Positions 25,133-35,300 of a stretch of DNA of 58,157 nucleotides are shown here, one piece after another. The first letter of the stretch is position 1. Each line of letters starts with the position of its first letter. Position numbers and translations under genes: made by a program. Below the pieces are notes generated by a model, which ran no database searches, was not told where the DNA came from, and saw nothing but the letters and a program-made list of their open reading frames with translations. The DNA is from Oligoflexia bacterium (lineage in GTDB: Bacteria; Bdellovibrionota_G; JALEGL01): NCBI GenBank assembly GCA_035326705.1, contig DAOLES010000010.1, positions 1 to 58,157 of the forward strand, given 5' to 3'.

Positions 25133-27817
25133 ATGACTCAATTACAAAAAGAAGTATTTATTGGCCGTGAAAGCTTTATTTCTGATTTTGTGCTCACGCT
25201 AGAACAGATAAAAGAAGATCAAGGGCAAATTTTAAGCATTGAAGGGCCCGTTGGCATTGGCAGCAGCACCTTACTCAAGCATTATGAGTCCATTATTCAA
25301 CAAAAAAAGTGTTTAAGCATAAAATCGCACCTCTCACCTGACACACTAGACCCCTTACAGTGTTTTAGAGATTGGGCACCACAGCTGATAAGTCTATGCA
25401 CTACGCACAGTATTCAAATAAGTAAAACAGAACAGAACATTCTTCAGGCACTTAATATCCCAGAAATTCACAGCACCTTACCTTATGAAGGTAATGAGTT
25501 TGATCAAGCGGTGATCTACACCTTTAAACAAATCATAGAGCGTTTTAACCAAGATCATTTAGTATTTATTATTGAAGATTTAACTTTTGCGCCAAACACA
25601 AGTATTGAATATCTAGGAACAGTTTTTGAAAACTTTGAAAACAACAAAACACTATTATTGTACACCCAAGTTCCAAAGCATGTGCTGCCATGGCACAAAG
25701 ACCTGAACTACAATGAACAGAAGTTACCTGCTTTTACACATGATGAAGTCCATCAATTTTGCACCCTTCACTTAAAAGCAGACTACATAGCATCTTCAGT
25801 TATTAATACTTTGCATGAAAGCTCAAAGGGCAACCCTCTATATTTAGAAAAGTTACTGGAACATGCCCTCAAGCAAAAATACATTCAATACATTGAAAAT
25901 AATGATAGACGCTCTATTATTCTTAAAAAAGATATTGGCAGTATCCCTAAAGATCTTTCAGAATTGCTCTTGGCACGTTTTCACAGTTTACCCAAGCTGG
26001 AGCAACAACTCTTATTACATTGTTCTATTTTTGGTTATGAGGACAATGCCGATCATTTAAAAGCTTATTTTGAACATGAGTTTGAACAAGATGTTCAAAC
26101 AAACTTTAATATTTTATTCAATGAGAACTTTTTGGATGTCACCAGTAACTTTCCACACTACAAATACCGCTTCAATCACGCCCTTTTGTACGACACTTTA
26201 CTCAAGCAATTGAGTCAAAAGCAAAAAATTGAAATTCATACCAAAATTACAGAATTTCTAGATGACTACAAAAATCAAATTGAATTGGATGATTTAACCT
26301 ATAAGATTGCGGGCCATGCGCAAAAAGGAAGTAACATTCATTTAAAAACCCAGTACAGCTATCTAGCAGGTGTAAAAAGCTATCAAAACAATCAATTTCA
26401 GCTCAGCGTACAACACTTTAAACACTTGTCAGGTTTTATTGATAACTTGTCATTAGAACAATTAGAGACATATATAATATATAAAACTAAAGCTCTGATT
26501 GCTACCGAATCTTTAGAGCATGCCAATAATTTCATTGCGAGTGTGAGGCAAAAAATTAACTTTGACAAACCTATTTTTGACTACCTTGAAGCTGAGATCT
26601 CACATCATCAAAACCAATACCAAAAAGTAATTGATAAAACAGAAAATCTTTCAGTCCAAGACATATGGGCACAAAGTATTTTCCCAGACTTGCTACCTAT
26701 GCGACTCAAATCTTTGCTAAATGATGGAAAGCAAAATACATCTATTCATGAAAGCTTTAAAACTTTAAGATATCTATTAAATAACAATATAGATAAAGAA
26801 CTTCAAACAAATATATGGGGAAAAGTTCTTTTGGCAAATATCTACAGCAGAAAAACTTCATGTAGCCCATATTTAGTTCGCTTAATAAATACATTTGATC
26901 ACAATAAATTTACTATTAAATCTCAAATAGAAATTAATAGCAACATTGTTAGGTGGCTACAATCTTCCAAAATGAACAAAGAAGCCATTTATTACCTCTC
27001 AAAAAACATTCAACTTTGTGACAAGTATTATTTAATCAACACAAAAAATCAAATGAACCTCTATAAAGGTGTAGCTTACTCAATTTTAGGTGAATTTGAA
27101 AATGCATTAAGTCATTATAAGAACGCGAGTGATTCATTTTTAAAACTTAATAACTTACGACAAAGCTATAATGCTTTTTTATTTTATATTGATTGCCTTT
27201 TAGATCAAGGTGCCCTAATCCTTGCACAAAAAGAAATAAAAAAACTTACTCTTTTTAAAAAAATTAATAAGAGCAATATGAATCTCGGCATTGAAAATGT
27301 ACTACTAGGAATTTATTATTTTTGTAAAAAAGACTATCCTGTAGCATCTCAATATTTTCTGGATAGTTCGAACTACTATAAGAAAGCAAATCTCAATCGT
27401 GCAGTTTTTAATTTTAAATTAAGATCACTCATCATGAAAACTCAATTTAAAAAAATTGATCACAATTATATTAAAAATGAGTACATCCTTGCATACAAAA
27501 CTCTTCAAAAAGATGTTTTTACTATAAATTCTATCATTCATTTACATTTAGCTTATTATTACATCCAATCTATAGGGATAGAAATAGTCCCACCAACTGA
27601 AAAAATCAATCTGAGATCTATTTCTGATGTATATTTAAAACAATGGTACTACATCGCAAAAATTAATTATTTAAAAAGCCAAAACAACTTACAAGAAGCG
27701 CAAGAACTGATTGACGAATATCAGAAAATTCGCGATGAAATTTTAATAAATGTTCCTGATCAATTCAAACAAGACTTTATCAATCATCCAATATTTAAAG
27801 TTCCTAGTCTAAATTAA
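25133..27817 (+). CDS. AAA_16/STAND-like ATPase with C-terminal TPR-like region; degenerate Walker A
   Basis: 894 aa. It starts VFIGRESFISDFVLTL, the typical 'GRe.El..l' lead-in of AAA_16/STAND ATPases. Residues 38-46 (GPVGIGSST) sit where Walker A belongs but have Ser in place of the essential Lys. Walker B-like LVFIIEDLTF is near 142. A winged-helix-like part follows (about 270-350: IPKDLSELLLARFHSLPKLEQQLLLHCSIFG). From about 390 to the end the protein is all-helical with TPR-like repeats (YKGVAYSILGEFENALSHYKNASDSF). No DNA-binding or enzymatic output domain is visible. ATP hydrolysis is doubtful; it may be a scaffold. Divergent from the repeat lipoprotein. Confidence 0.8.
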   Translation: MTQLQKEVFIGRESFISDFVLTLEQIKEDQGQILSIEGPVGIGSSTLLKHYESIIQQKKCLSIKSHLSPDTLDPLQCFRDWAPQLISLCTTHSIQISKTEQNILQALNIPEIHSTLPYEGNEFDQAVIYTFKQIIERFNQDHLVFIIEDLTFAPNTSIEYLGTVFENFENNKTLLLYTQVPKHVLPWHKDLNYNEQKLPAFTHDEVHQFCTLHLKADYIASSVINTLHESSKGNPLYLEKLLEHALKQKYIQYIENNDRRSIILKKDIGSIPKDLSELLLARFHSLPKLEQQLLLHCSIFGYEDNADHLKAYFEHEFEQDVQTNFNILFNENFLDVTSNFPHYKYRFNHALLYDTLLKQLSQKQKIEIHTKITEFLDDYKNQIELDDLTYKIAGHAQKGSNIHLKTQYSYLAGVKSYQNNQFQLSVQHFKHLSGFIDNLSLEQLETYIIYKTKALIATESLEHANNFIASVRQKINFDKPIFDYLEAEISHHQNQYQKVIDKTENLSVQDIWAQSIFPDLLPMRLKSLLNDGKQNTSIHESFKTLRYLLNNNIDKELQTNIWGKVLLANIYSRKTSCSPYLVRLINTFDHNKFTIKSQIEINSNIVRWLQSSKMNKEAIYYLSKNIQLCDKYYLINTKNQMNLYKGVAYSILGEFENALSHYKNASDSFLKLNNLRQSYNAFLFYIDCLLDQGALILAQKEIKKLTLFKKINKSNMNLGIENVLLGIYYFCKKDYPVASQYFLDSSNYYKKANLNRAVFNFKLRSLIMKTQFKKIDHNYIKNEYILAYKTLQKDVFTINSIIHLHLAYYYIQSIGIEIVPPTEKINLRSISDVYLKQWYYIAKINYLKSQNNLQEAQELIDEYQKIRDEILINVPDQFKQDFINHPIFKVPSLN

Positions 27818-27819
27818 TT

Positions 27820-27847
27820 ATATTTAAGCTTATTTAAATATTTTTTT
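27820..27847 (+). terminator. Possible A+T-rich terminator after the AAA/TPR gene
   Basis: ATATTTAA (27820-27827) pairs with TTAAATAT (27834-27841), followed by T-run 27842-27847, immediately after the stop at 27817. All pairs are A-T, so it is weak; the opposite-strand gene ends at 27830 within it. Confidence 0.35.
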
Positions 27848-28759
27848 GTAACGCTCTACTATTGCGTGTTTTTTTGACAGCATAACAATACAGACCACTG
27901 AAATATAATGAATCAAGATGACACTCAAACATCCGTAAGAAATAGCAACATAGCTCTCAATAATACTTTTAGGTGACCATCCCCACATATTTCTTAATTT
28001 ATTCATATCCCCACCTTGATCTTCATTGCCATGAATCGCGGTTCCCCAAGGTATACTTTCAAAGCCTACATCAACTCTTTGCCAAAAATAAAAGCTTTTA
28101 TAAAACACATATACTCCGGCTAACAAAAGCCAATAACGTAAAAAGGGCCAATAACTTCCTTTTGGAAATCTATAATGAAATGCCATAATCGCCAATGTAC
28201 TGATATAAAACTCTCCACCAACTCCGCTATGGGTAAAAACCAATTCAAGTTGATTTTCAGAAATAAACAAAGAAAGATAAAGTTGCATTAGGATAAACAT
28301 GACCATAACACTTAATAAAAAATATGTTTTTTCTAGATAAGTTTTATAAGCTATAAAAACCATTAAAAATAAAAAACAAACTATCACCACCCATGAACGT
28401 TCTTGCGAAATACTTGTCCATAAAACAAAGGGTGTAGCCGCTCTACCACCAAACCACGCAGAAAAAGCATGCCCAAATTCATGAGCCCAAATATGCATAG
28501 CATCAAACACCATGGCTGGAAAAATTAAGATTTTACTGATGGGGATAAATACAAGCGCAATTAAAGGAAACAGCAGTTTCCATTTTTCTTCTAACACTAA
28601 CTGTGATGTGTTTTGAAATTGAATATACTCCTCTTCAATTTGATTACGATATGCTCTTTGTCTATCATCTTTACTCACATACTTTTTAAAAACAACACCA
28701 CATTGAACACATTCCACTGCTTGGCTGCCATTTTTATATGTGCAATTTGGACAATTCAT
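27830..28759 (-). CDS. Zinc-ribbon membrane metallopeptidase-like protein (HEFGH)
   Basis: 309 aa. The N-terminus CPNC...CVQCG (Cys3, 6, 17, 20) is a zinc ribbon. About seven hydrophobic helices follow. In the second, AMHIWAHEFGHAFSAWFGG carries HEFGH at 93-97, the zinc-peptidase HExxH motif in a membrane setting, like site-2 (M50) or M50B-type peptidases that contain HExxH in a TM helix. A second metal-ligand motif (NxDG or similar) is not evident, so catalysis is not proven. A stand-alone gene convergent with the AAA/TPR gene. Confidence 0.65.
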   Translation of the reverse strand: MNCPNCTYKNGSQAVECVQCGVVFKKYVSKDDRQRAYRNQIEEEYIQFQNTSQLVLEEKWKLLFPLIALVFIPISKILIFPAMVFDAMHIWAHEFGHAFSAWFGGRAATPFVLWTSISQERSWVVIVCFLFLMVFIAYKTYLEKTYFLLSVMVMFILMQLYLSLFISENQLELVFTHSGVGGEFYISTLAIMAFHYRFPKGSYWPFLRYWLLLAGVYVFYKSFYFWQRVDVGFESIPWGTAIHGNEDQGGDMNKLRNMWGWSPKSIIESYVAISYGCLSVILIHYISVVCIVMLSKKHAIVERYKKIFK

Positions 28760-28810
28760 AAAACCATAAAAAACTAAAAGTCAATATACCACATTATTTT
28801 ACACAAAGGA

Positions 28811-29554
28811 TTACTGAGCACAATAACCACCATCAATGCTTATTGAAGCTCCCGTAATATAGGAAGCTTTTTCTGAACATAAAAAATAGACCAATTCAGC
28901 CACTTCTTCTGGCTTCCCAATTCTCATCATGGGTATATTGGATCTTACTTTATTCTCTGTAGCTTCTATTTCAAGTAAATTTTTTTCTGCATATGCCTTT
29001 ATTGCTTCATCATACAATGCCGTTTTAATAGCTCCCGGACATACACAGTTAACTCTTACATTCCACTTGGCATAATCCAATGCTGAACTTTTTGCCAATT
29101 GAGCAATGGCTGCTTTACTTAAACCATATGCAGCACTATTTTTTTTACCCACCAATGATTGATCAGATCCAGTAATTACGATTGCTCCTTGATTTTGTTT
29201 TTTCATGATGGGCATAACCGCTTTAAGTAAATTAAAAATTCCTTTAATATTAACATCAATCAGCAGCTCTAAATCACTTTGCTTGGTCTCTTCTACTGTG
29301 GCATAAAAATGCATTCCAGCATTGGCAAACAGCGCATCAATTGTTTTTGTTTTTTGTATAATTCTAGAAATCAATGAATTAACCTGATCGTAATCTGCAA
29401 CATCGCAACTTAAAAATTCAATGTTGTTTATTTTTTGATTAGGCTTATTTTTATCTAAAATATAAACAGTGTAATCATTTTTTGCAAAAAGCAAGGCCGT
29501 TGCAAACCCTATTCCTGAAGCTCCTCCTGATATTACTATGGTCTTATTTGCCAT
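28811..29554 (-). CDS. Short-chain dehydrogenase/reductase (SDR)
   Basis: 247 aa from the ATG at 29554; the longer frame overlaps tamA and adds a non-SDR leader. A classical SDR: SGGASGIGFATA (9-20), FANAGMH (77-82), catalytic Ser130, Tyr143 and Lys147 (SAAYGLSKAA), and the C-terminal ASISIDGGYCAQ ending. Cofactor is probably NAD(H) (Asp34 in ILDKNKP after strand 2). Substrate unknown. The start lies one base after the tamA stop, implying translational coupling with an outer-membrane assembly gene, which is unexpected for a soluble oxidoreductase. Confidence 0.9.
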   Translation of the reverse strand: MANKTIVISGGASGIGFATALLFAKNDYTVYILDKNKPNQKINNIEFLSCDVADYDQVNSLISRIIQKTKTIDALFANAGMHFYATVEETKQSDLELLIDVNIKGIFNLLKAVMPIMKKQNQGAIVITGSDQSLVGKKNSAAYGLSKAAIAQLAKSSALDYAKWNVRVNCVCPGAIKTALYDEAIKAYAEKNLLEIEATENKVRSNIPMMRIGKPEEVAELVYFLCSEKASYITGASISIDGGYCAQ

Positions 29555-29555
29555 T

Positions 29556-32315
29556 TTAAAACTGTCCCACAGAAAAGTGAAAGGTCCCAAGGTTTTCTCC
29601 AGCTCGTCTATCTAAAAGAACACCATAATCAAAACGCATAGGACCAAAAAATGTATTAAGCCTTATTCCAGCCCCTGCTGCCGTACGTATATTAAACACA
29701 TCAAACTCATTATTTGTTAAATATGCATTACCTCCATCAGTGAACAGAGCTATATCAATTGATTCTGTTATTGGAACCAAGACTTCAAACAAATAATTAA
29801 ACATACTATTTCCACCAGGTGCTTGATTGGTTAAGTTATCAGAACAGTTTTCTGGATCACCATTGGTTACTCCACCTATACAATTGAATCTTGCTCCTCT
29901 AAAACTTGAACTCCCACCTATTCTAAAGCGTTTTTCAATGGGTATATTCTCTTCTACAGTATCTCCATATGTCTCTGAAAACCCTAACCTAACCGATAAA
30001 ACCGTACGAACTCGTTTGTATATTGGCCAATAAAAATTATTTTTTATATAAAGTTTCCAAAATTCTTGCTCCGATAAAAATGCTTTATCATACAATTCAA
30101 ACTTAAACTGGTGATAGGTTCCTTTTATTGGGTTTAAAAAGTCATCTCTTAGATCTAAATCTGTTTCTAAAACCAGTGATCCAAAGCGTGCTGCTTGTTC
30201 ATCTATTGGGTTTAAGCTTGCACCTTCTTCCACATTAAAAGGCTCTCTAAACTCCAAAATCCAGTTAAATCGTGGCCGTAACCGTTGAAGAAAAGCATTC
30301 TCTATACCTACTCTAAAAAGATTACGTTCCAAATCAAACTGTTGATCATCTACTCTTTCATTTAAAAAGCTTAAAGAAGCATTGGTTCGACCATAAATAA
30401 AAGGTTCAATATATGTTATCCCTAAACGTCTTTCTGTTGTTGTTCTGTCATTGAATTTCCTATTAAATCGAGTTAAGAGGTTTAATTGCCTACCTGTACC
30501 ACCAATATTCACATGTCTATATTCTACCCTTGCTCTCACCCCATCATCCGTTGAAAAACCTGGACTAAGAATAACAGATCTTTTTTTTCTTTCCTTTAAG
30601 CGTACAACAACGTCTTGCAATTGATTAATAGGTTTGCTTTGTGTATCAATAAAAACTGACTCAAAAAATCCTGATTGAAGCAGATTTCTTCGACTTGAGC
30701 GAATTTTATCAGGATTTAAAACATCACCTTCTTTAAAATCTAAGTTTTTATTGATGATTCTTTCTTTAGTAGTTTGATTACCTTCTATTTTTACTTTTCC
30801 TATAAAAATCTTATTTCCTTCTTTAATATTCAATGCAATCTGATTATAACCTTCAGAAATGTCATTTATTTTTGGATAGTCAATACTAACGTTTTTGTAG
30901 CCAAGCACACGATATTCATTAATAAGTAGTTCAACTTGCTCTGACAGCTTTAATGGGCTGATTGCTTCATCAATTTTAAAATTCATTTTTTTATCTAATT
31001 GATTGTTGGTAAACACTGTATTACCAATATAAGTAAATTTTTTAAAAAATGACCTTTCACTGACATTAAACTTGGTTATTATATTCACTGATCTACTGGA
31101 TAAGTTATAATTGTAATCAATGTCATCAACAAGAGTTCTTATGAAACCTTTATTTTGATAAAATGAAATCATTGAATCTACACTTTGCTCAAACTCATCT
31201 TTAACAAAAATATTTCTTCTTGACTGTGTTAATGAATATGCTTTGAACACTTTTTCCAAATTAATAAAGCTTTTATGATTAAGTTCTTTAAAACTTATAT
31301 CATCAATAAAAAACCGATCTCCACGTGTGATATCAAATAAAATTTCAAGCTTTTTTTCTGTTTCATTTCTATAAACAATGACTTTTGTAAATGGATAACC
31401 TAACGCAGTATAAAAATCTTTAATTGCAGGAACGGCTGTAAACTTTGACCATGTTTCACCAAAAACTTTTTCAGATTGCATTGACAGTTGTTCTAATAAA
31501 ACTGAACCTCTTTCAAACACAAATGTATTTCCTTTAAATTTTATTTCTACTAGTTTCCCCACATCTACATCTAAAACCAAGTCAGCATTTTTCTTTTCCG
31601 CATCAAAGTCCAAACGTATATTTTGAAAGTCAAACTGCCTATATCCATAGGACCTAATTTTTTGATCATATCTTCTCAATTTATCTTTGATTTTCAGTTC
31701 GTCACACAAAACTCCTTTATTTACAGGAATTTTTTTTAGAAGATTTTTTGGTAATCTCTGCTCACTTAAATAATTGAACTGAATAGATCGAACACGACAA
31801 GAAACTCCTTCTAAAAGAACAAAATCTATAGCATTATTTTTTTTTTGTTGATTTGTTAAAAGCTCATAATCAACTGCAACATTCCAAAATGATCGCTCAC
31901 GGTAATAGTTCTTAATATTTTTTACCATATTATCAATTTCATATTCTGAATAATACTTACCGCCAACAAATTGCGATGCTTCAAACAATCTCTTTTTTGA
32001 AATATTTTTATAACCTTTGAAATTAACTTGATTTAAAAAAACTTTCTGCTTCACTTTTAAGGTAAAACCATTAGTAGTTTTTTCAACTATAATTTTTTCA
32101 ACAGGATATCTTTGGTGCGAAAGCTTTATAAATTCAGAAATATCTTGCGGTGAATATTTTTCATTAAAATTATTTTTAACAAAATTTTGATACTCAATTT
32201 TATCTTCATTATTACTTACATTAAGCCATTTAACTGTAACTTTGGCAAAAACATTAATTGGGACACTACTAAATGTGATTATCCAGAAAATATATTTAAT
32301 CAAAAAGCTTTTCAT
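29556..32315 (-). CDS. tamA: Omp85-family outer-membrane assembly protein (TamA/BamA-like)
   Basis: 919 aa. Signal peptide (about 1-24), then a long periplasmic POTRA array with repeated VNFKGYKNISKKRLFEAS, ISFKELNHKSFINL, FTYIGNTVFTNNQ and VKIEGNQTTKERIINKNL. The barrel domain follows from about residue 575 (SPGFSTDDGVRARVEYRHVN), with RIGGSSSFRGARF, the loop-6 xRGx motif, and a terminal Phe (SVGQF). Omp85 proteins insert or export outer-membrane proteins. The tamB-like gene directly upstream (overlap 1 base, TAATG) makes TamA the better name. At 919 aa it is far longer than E. coli TamA (577 aa) and longer than BamA (810 aa), from extra POTRA repeats. Confidence 0.88.
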   Translation of the reverse strand: MKSFLIKYIFWIITFSSVPINVFAKVTVKWLNVSNNEDKIEYQNFVKNNFNEKYSPQDISEFIKLSHQRYPVEKIIVEKTTNGFTLKVKQKVFLNQVNFKGYKNISKKRLFEASQFVGGKYYSEYEIDNMVKNIKNYYRERSFWNVAVDYELLTNQQKKNNAIDFVLLEGVSCRVRSIQFNYLSEQRLPKNLLKKIPVNKGVLCDELKIKDKLRRYDQKIRSYGYRQFDFQNIRLDFDAEKKNADLVLDVDVGKLVEIKFKGNTFVFERGSVLLEQLSMQSEKVFGETWSKFTAVPAIKDFYTALGYPFTKVIVYRNETEKKLEILFDITRGDRFFIDDISFKELNHKSFINLEKVFKAYSLTQSRRNIFVKDEFEQSVDSMISFYQNKGFIRTLVDDIDYNYNLSSRSVNIITKFNVSERSFFKKFTYIGNTVFTNNQLDKKMNFKIDEAISPLKLSEQVELLINEYRVLGYKNVSIDYPKINDISEGYNQIALNIKEGNKIFIGKVKIEGNQTTKERIINKNLDFKEGDVLNPDKIRSSRRNLLQSGFFESVFIDTQSKPINQLQDVVVRLKERKKRSVILSPGFSTDDGVRARVEYRHVNIGGTGRQLNLLTRFNRKFNDRTTTERRLGITYIEPFIYGRTNASLSFLNERVDDQQFDLERNLFRVGIENAFLQRLRPRFNWILEFREPFNVEEGASLNPIDEQAARFGSLVLETDLDLRDDFLNPIKGTYHQFKFELYDKAFLSEQEFWKLYIKNNFYWPIYKRVRTVLSVRLGFSETYGDTVEENIPIEKRFRIGGSSSFRGARFNCIGGVTNGDPENCSDNLTNQAPGGNSMFNYLFEVLVPITESIDIALFTDGGNAYLTNNEFDVFNIRTAAGAGIRLNTFFGPMRFDYGVLLDRRAGENLGTFHFSVGQF

Positions 32316-35300
32316 TAAAAATCAAACCTAAACTCAAAATCTAAACCAAAGTCCATCTGCTCATCATTGGAAATAGTATTATTATTATCTCTAATGTTAC
32401 CTTGAATAGATAAGTTTCTACTAAAGTTTTGTTGTAAACGTAAATTTCTTTCAGCATTGGTTTGCAACAAATCTGTAGAATACAAAATTCTAAACCTCGG
32501 AAATATTTTTTTACCAATTAACACTCTTAAACCTGTGCTTTGTTGTTCTTCAGAAAAATATGGAATAAACTGCAATGTATCTACCACATTCACATCTCTT
32601 AACCCCTTCTCTAGTTTAGACTGAATTGGACTAGAAAGAACACTGGGCAAAAAAGAGCTTGATAGTCTGTTAGCTTGACTTTCAGAGTTAAGAAATTCAT
32701 CCGCTTCAACACCAACTGTTAAAAGCGTCACAATACTAGTTTCATCTAAATAAGGATCACTTGACAGTAAAGCAACAATTTCATCCCCTTCACTGGTTAT
32801 GTCTAAAATAATTTTTTTCTGTGAGACAGACGTTGTAGCTCGCAAATCAAATTTTGGATTAATATCATTTTGGTTTGTAAAAGTAATTGCTCCATTTTCT
32901 AGTTCAAAAATATTATCCAAAAACTCAACCTCACCATTAGTAATCTCTATGCTTCCTAATAAACCTAATTTCTGATTATTACCAATCAACCTTACTTCGC
33001 CTGTTAGCAAACCTTGCGCAATATTATTCTTTAAACGAAAAGTATTTGCAGTGGTTTTAAAGTTCATATCAAAATACATTGAAATATCTTCATCGTAATA
33101 AACTCTATCAATGTATTTTTGAGCTCCAAATGTTAAAACTCTACTTTGCCAATCCCATTTATCTTCATATTGACCATTTAAAACTGTAAAATCACCACCT
33201 AGTGTAGGGGCAGACATAGGACCTTTTAAAAAGACTGATCCCGAAAGTTCAACAGGCAACCATGTTGGAAACCTAAGATTTATTCTCTCTCCTCTTCCTT
33301 GTAAATTAACTATTGAGTTTAAAACCTTGGGTTGAATATTCACTTCCCCAAAAAGACCCAAGTCTCCACCGCCAAGTTTGCAGTTAAGCTCATTGACAAA
33401 AAGAACATTCTGCTGCAACTCACCATTTAAATTCAGCCGTTCAAAAGGATGTGGAAAAGCTTCAAGCTTAATAAACGCCTGTTCGGCTGTAACACTGCCT
33501 TGATAGTTAATTGCATCTGGCTTACCTGTCATTGCTAAATTAACTTTACCTATACCTTCAGAACGCTCTAAACCTATATCTAAAATCAACAGATTTTGTA
33601 GATCTACGTTTCCAGCAAGATTAATATTAACCAATGATGGAGACATTTGACCATAAAACTCTAAATCTGTTTTTTTATTGTCTACAAAATGTGTCAACGG
33701 AATATTTACAATACCTTGTTTAATATCTATGGAAAATGGCTTTTGATTATATATTTTCTCTGTCTGTCTCTGCATTATAATTTGATTCACTTGCAGATTG
33801 CCGTACATACTTGATAAATCATCAACCTTTCCGGAAAGATTAATGTTCGCACTAATAACCGTGGGTAAAGTTTTATAAAATGGCAACACTACAAAATCAT
33901 TAAGTTCTGCTGAAACTTCAACTTTTTTAGTGTTAAGGTAAAACTTTCCCTGTGATACCAATTTATTTTCCCCAACAACCATTTGCCAATTTAAATCATT
34001 CAATGGACCATTAAACATAGCTTTACAAGTATAACCAGACAAGCCATCAAGCTGATCTTTTTCAGCAGTACACTCTAGTTCACTTTCAATTTTTGGATTC
34101 TTAATGTCTCCATTGAATCTAACATATCCAGATAAGGTGTTAAAATATATATCTGCCCACTCAGGTAAGTTAAGTGATCCAACATCTAAATTACTTGCTT
34201 TAATATCTAAATTATTAAATTTTTCTTCTGTCACCTCACCAGAAACCAAAAGCTTAGACTCACCTCCATCAAACTCTGATTCATTAAAAATATATTTATT
34301 ATCCTTAATTAAAACATCCATTACTGCATTCTTAAAATTTAGGCCTTTATAACTTAACTGACTGGCATTCAGTTTTAATCTACCATTCACTTTATCTTCT
34401 ATCTTGACATAAATCTGTCCATCTCCTCTGCCATTAACAGCTTCAACAAAAGGATAAGCTCTACCTGCAACTTTTGTTATTGATGACAAATCAAAATTTT
34501 CAAAAGACGCTTTAACAAAATTATTCTTTTGATCTATGGATGAAGTTTCAATCTGGGCCGTTAAAACTGATTGAGGGTTTTTTATGGTTATATCTTGAAA
34601 CGAAACTTCTTGATTCTTAAAAATAATATTGCCACTTAACTTTGCCTGTTCAGACCCCTTATATGAAAATGCGTCAATATCCACACCAACATTCGCAACA
34701 AAATTAGCATTTGAAGCTTTCACCCCTCCCAAAAATTGCCCACTGCCTTTCACAGGATAGGGGCTGACAAAAACTTTTGAAAAATCTTGAACCTCACCCA
34801 ACCACTTACCTGTAACTCCACCGCCTTGATGTATATCTAAAGAAAATTTTCCTTTCAGACCATCAACGTTTAAATCACCTTCTTCAATGTTTAAAATACT
34901 GTCTTGTCTTGACTTTAAAACAGAAAGTAACTCAATATTTTTAAACGTAAGCGGGGCAAATCGCTCAACTTCAGGCTCCAAAGTGATTTTTAATTGTTTA
35001 GATACAATCCTTGTATCCATTTTCATCTTACTAGGATCTAGGCTGATAAAGCCTTTACTTTCTATATCAAGGGTACCTTCCAATGGAGAAGATGTTTCAG
35101 GGTCAATACTTTTAATAAATGTTTCAATGGGCAGATGATTGACTTTTAAAGTAGCTGTACCCTGGTCTGACTGACTTACATTTTTTGCTTGTAGTTTTAC
35201 CGAACCCTTCCCCAAAGAAAACTGTGTATCTATACTACTAATTTTACTGTTTGTTGCTTCAATAGAAGCATAAAAAGATGTAATATTTCTTTGCCAAATA

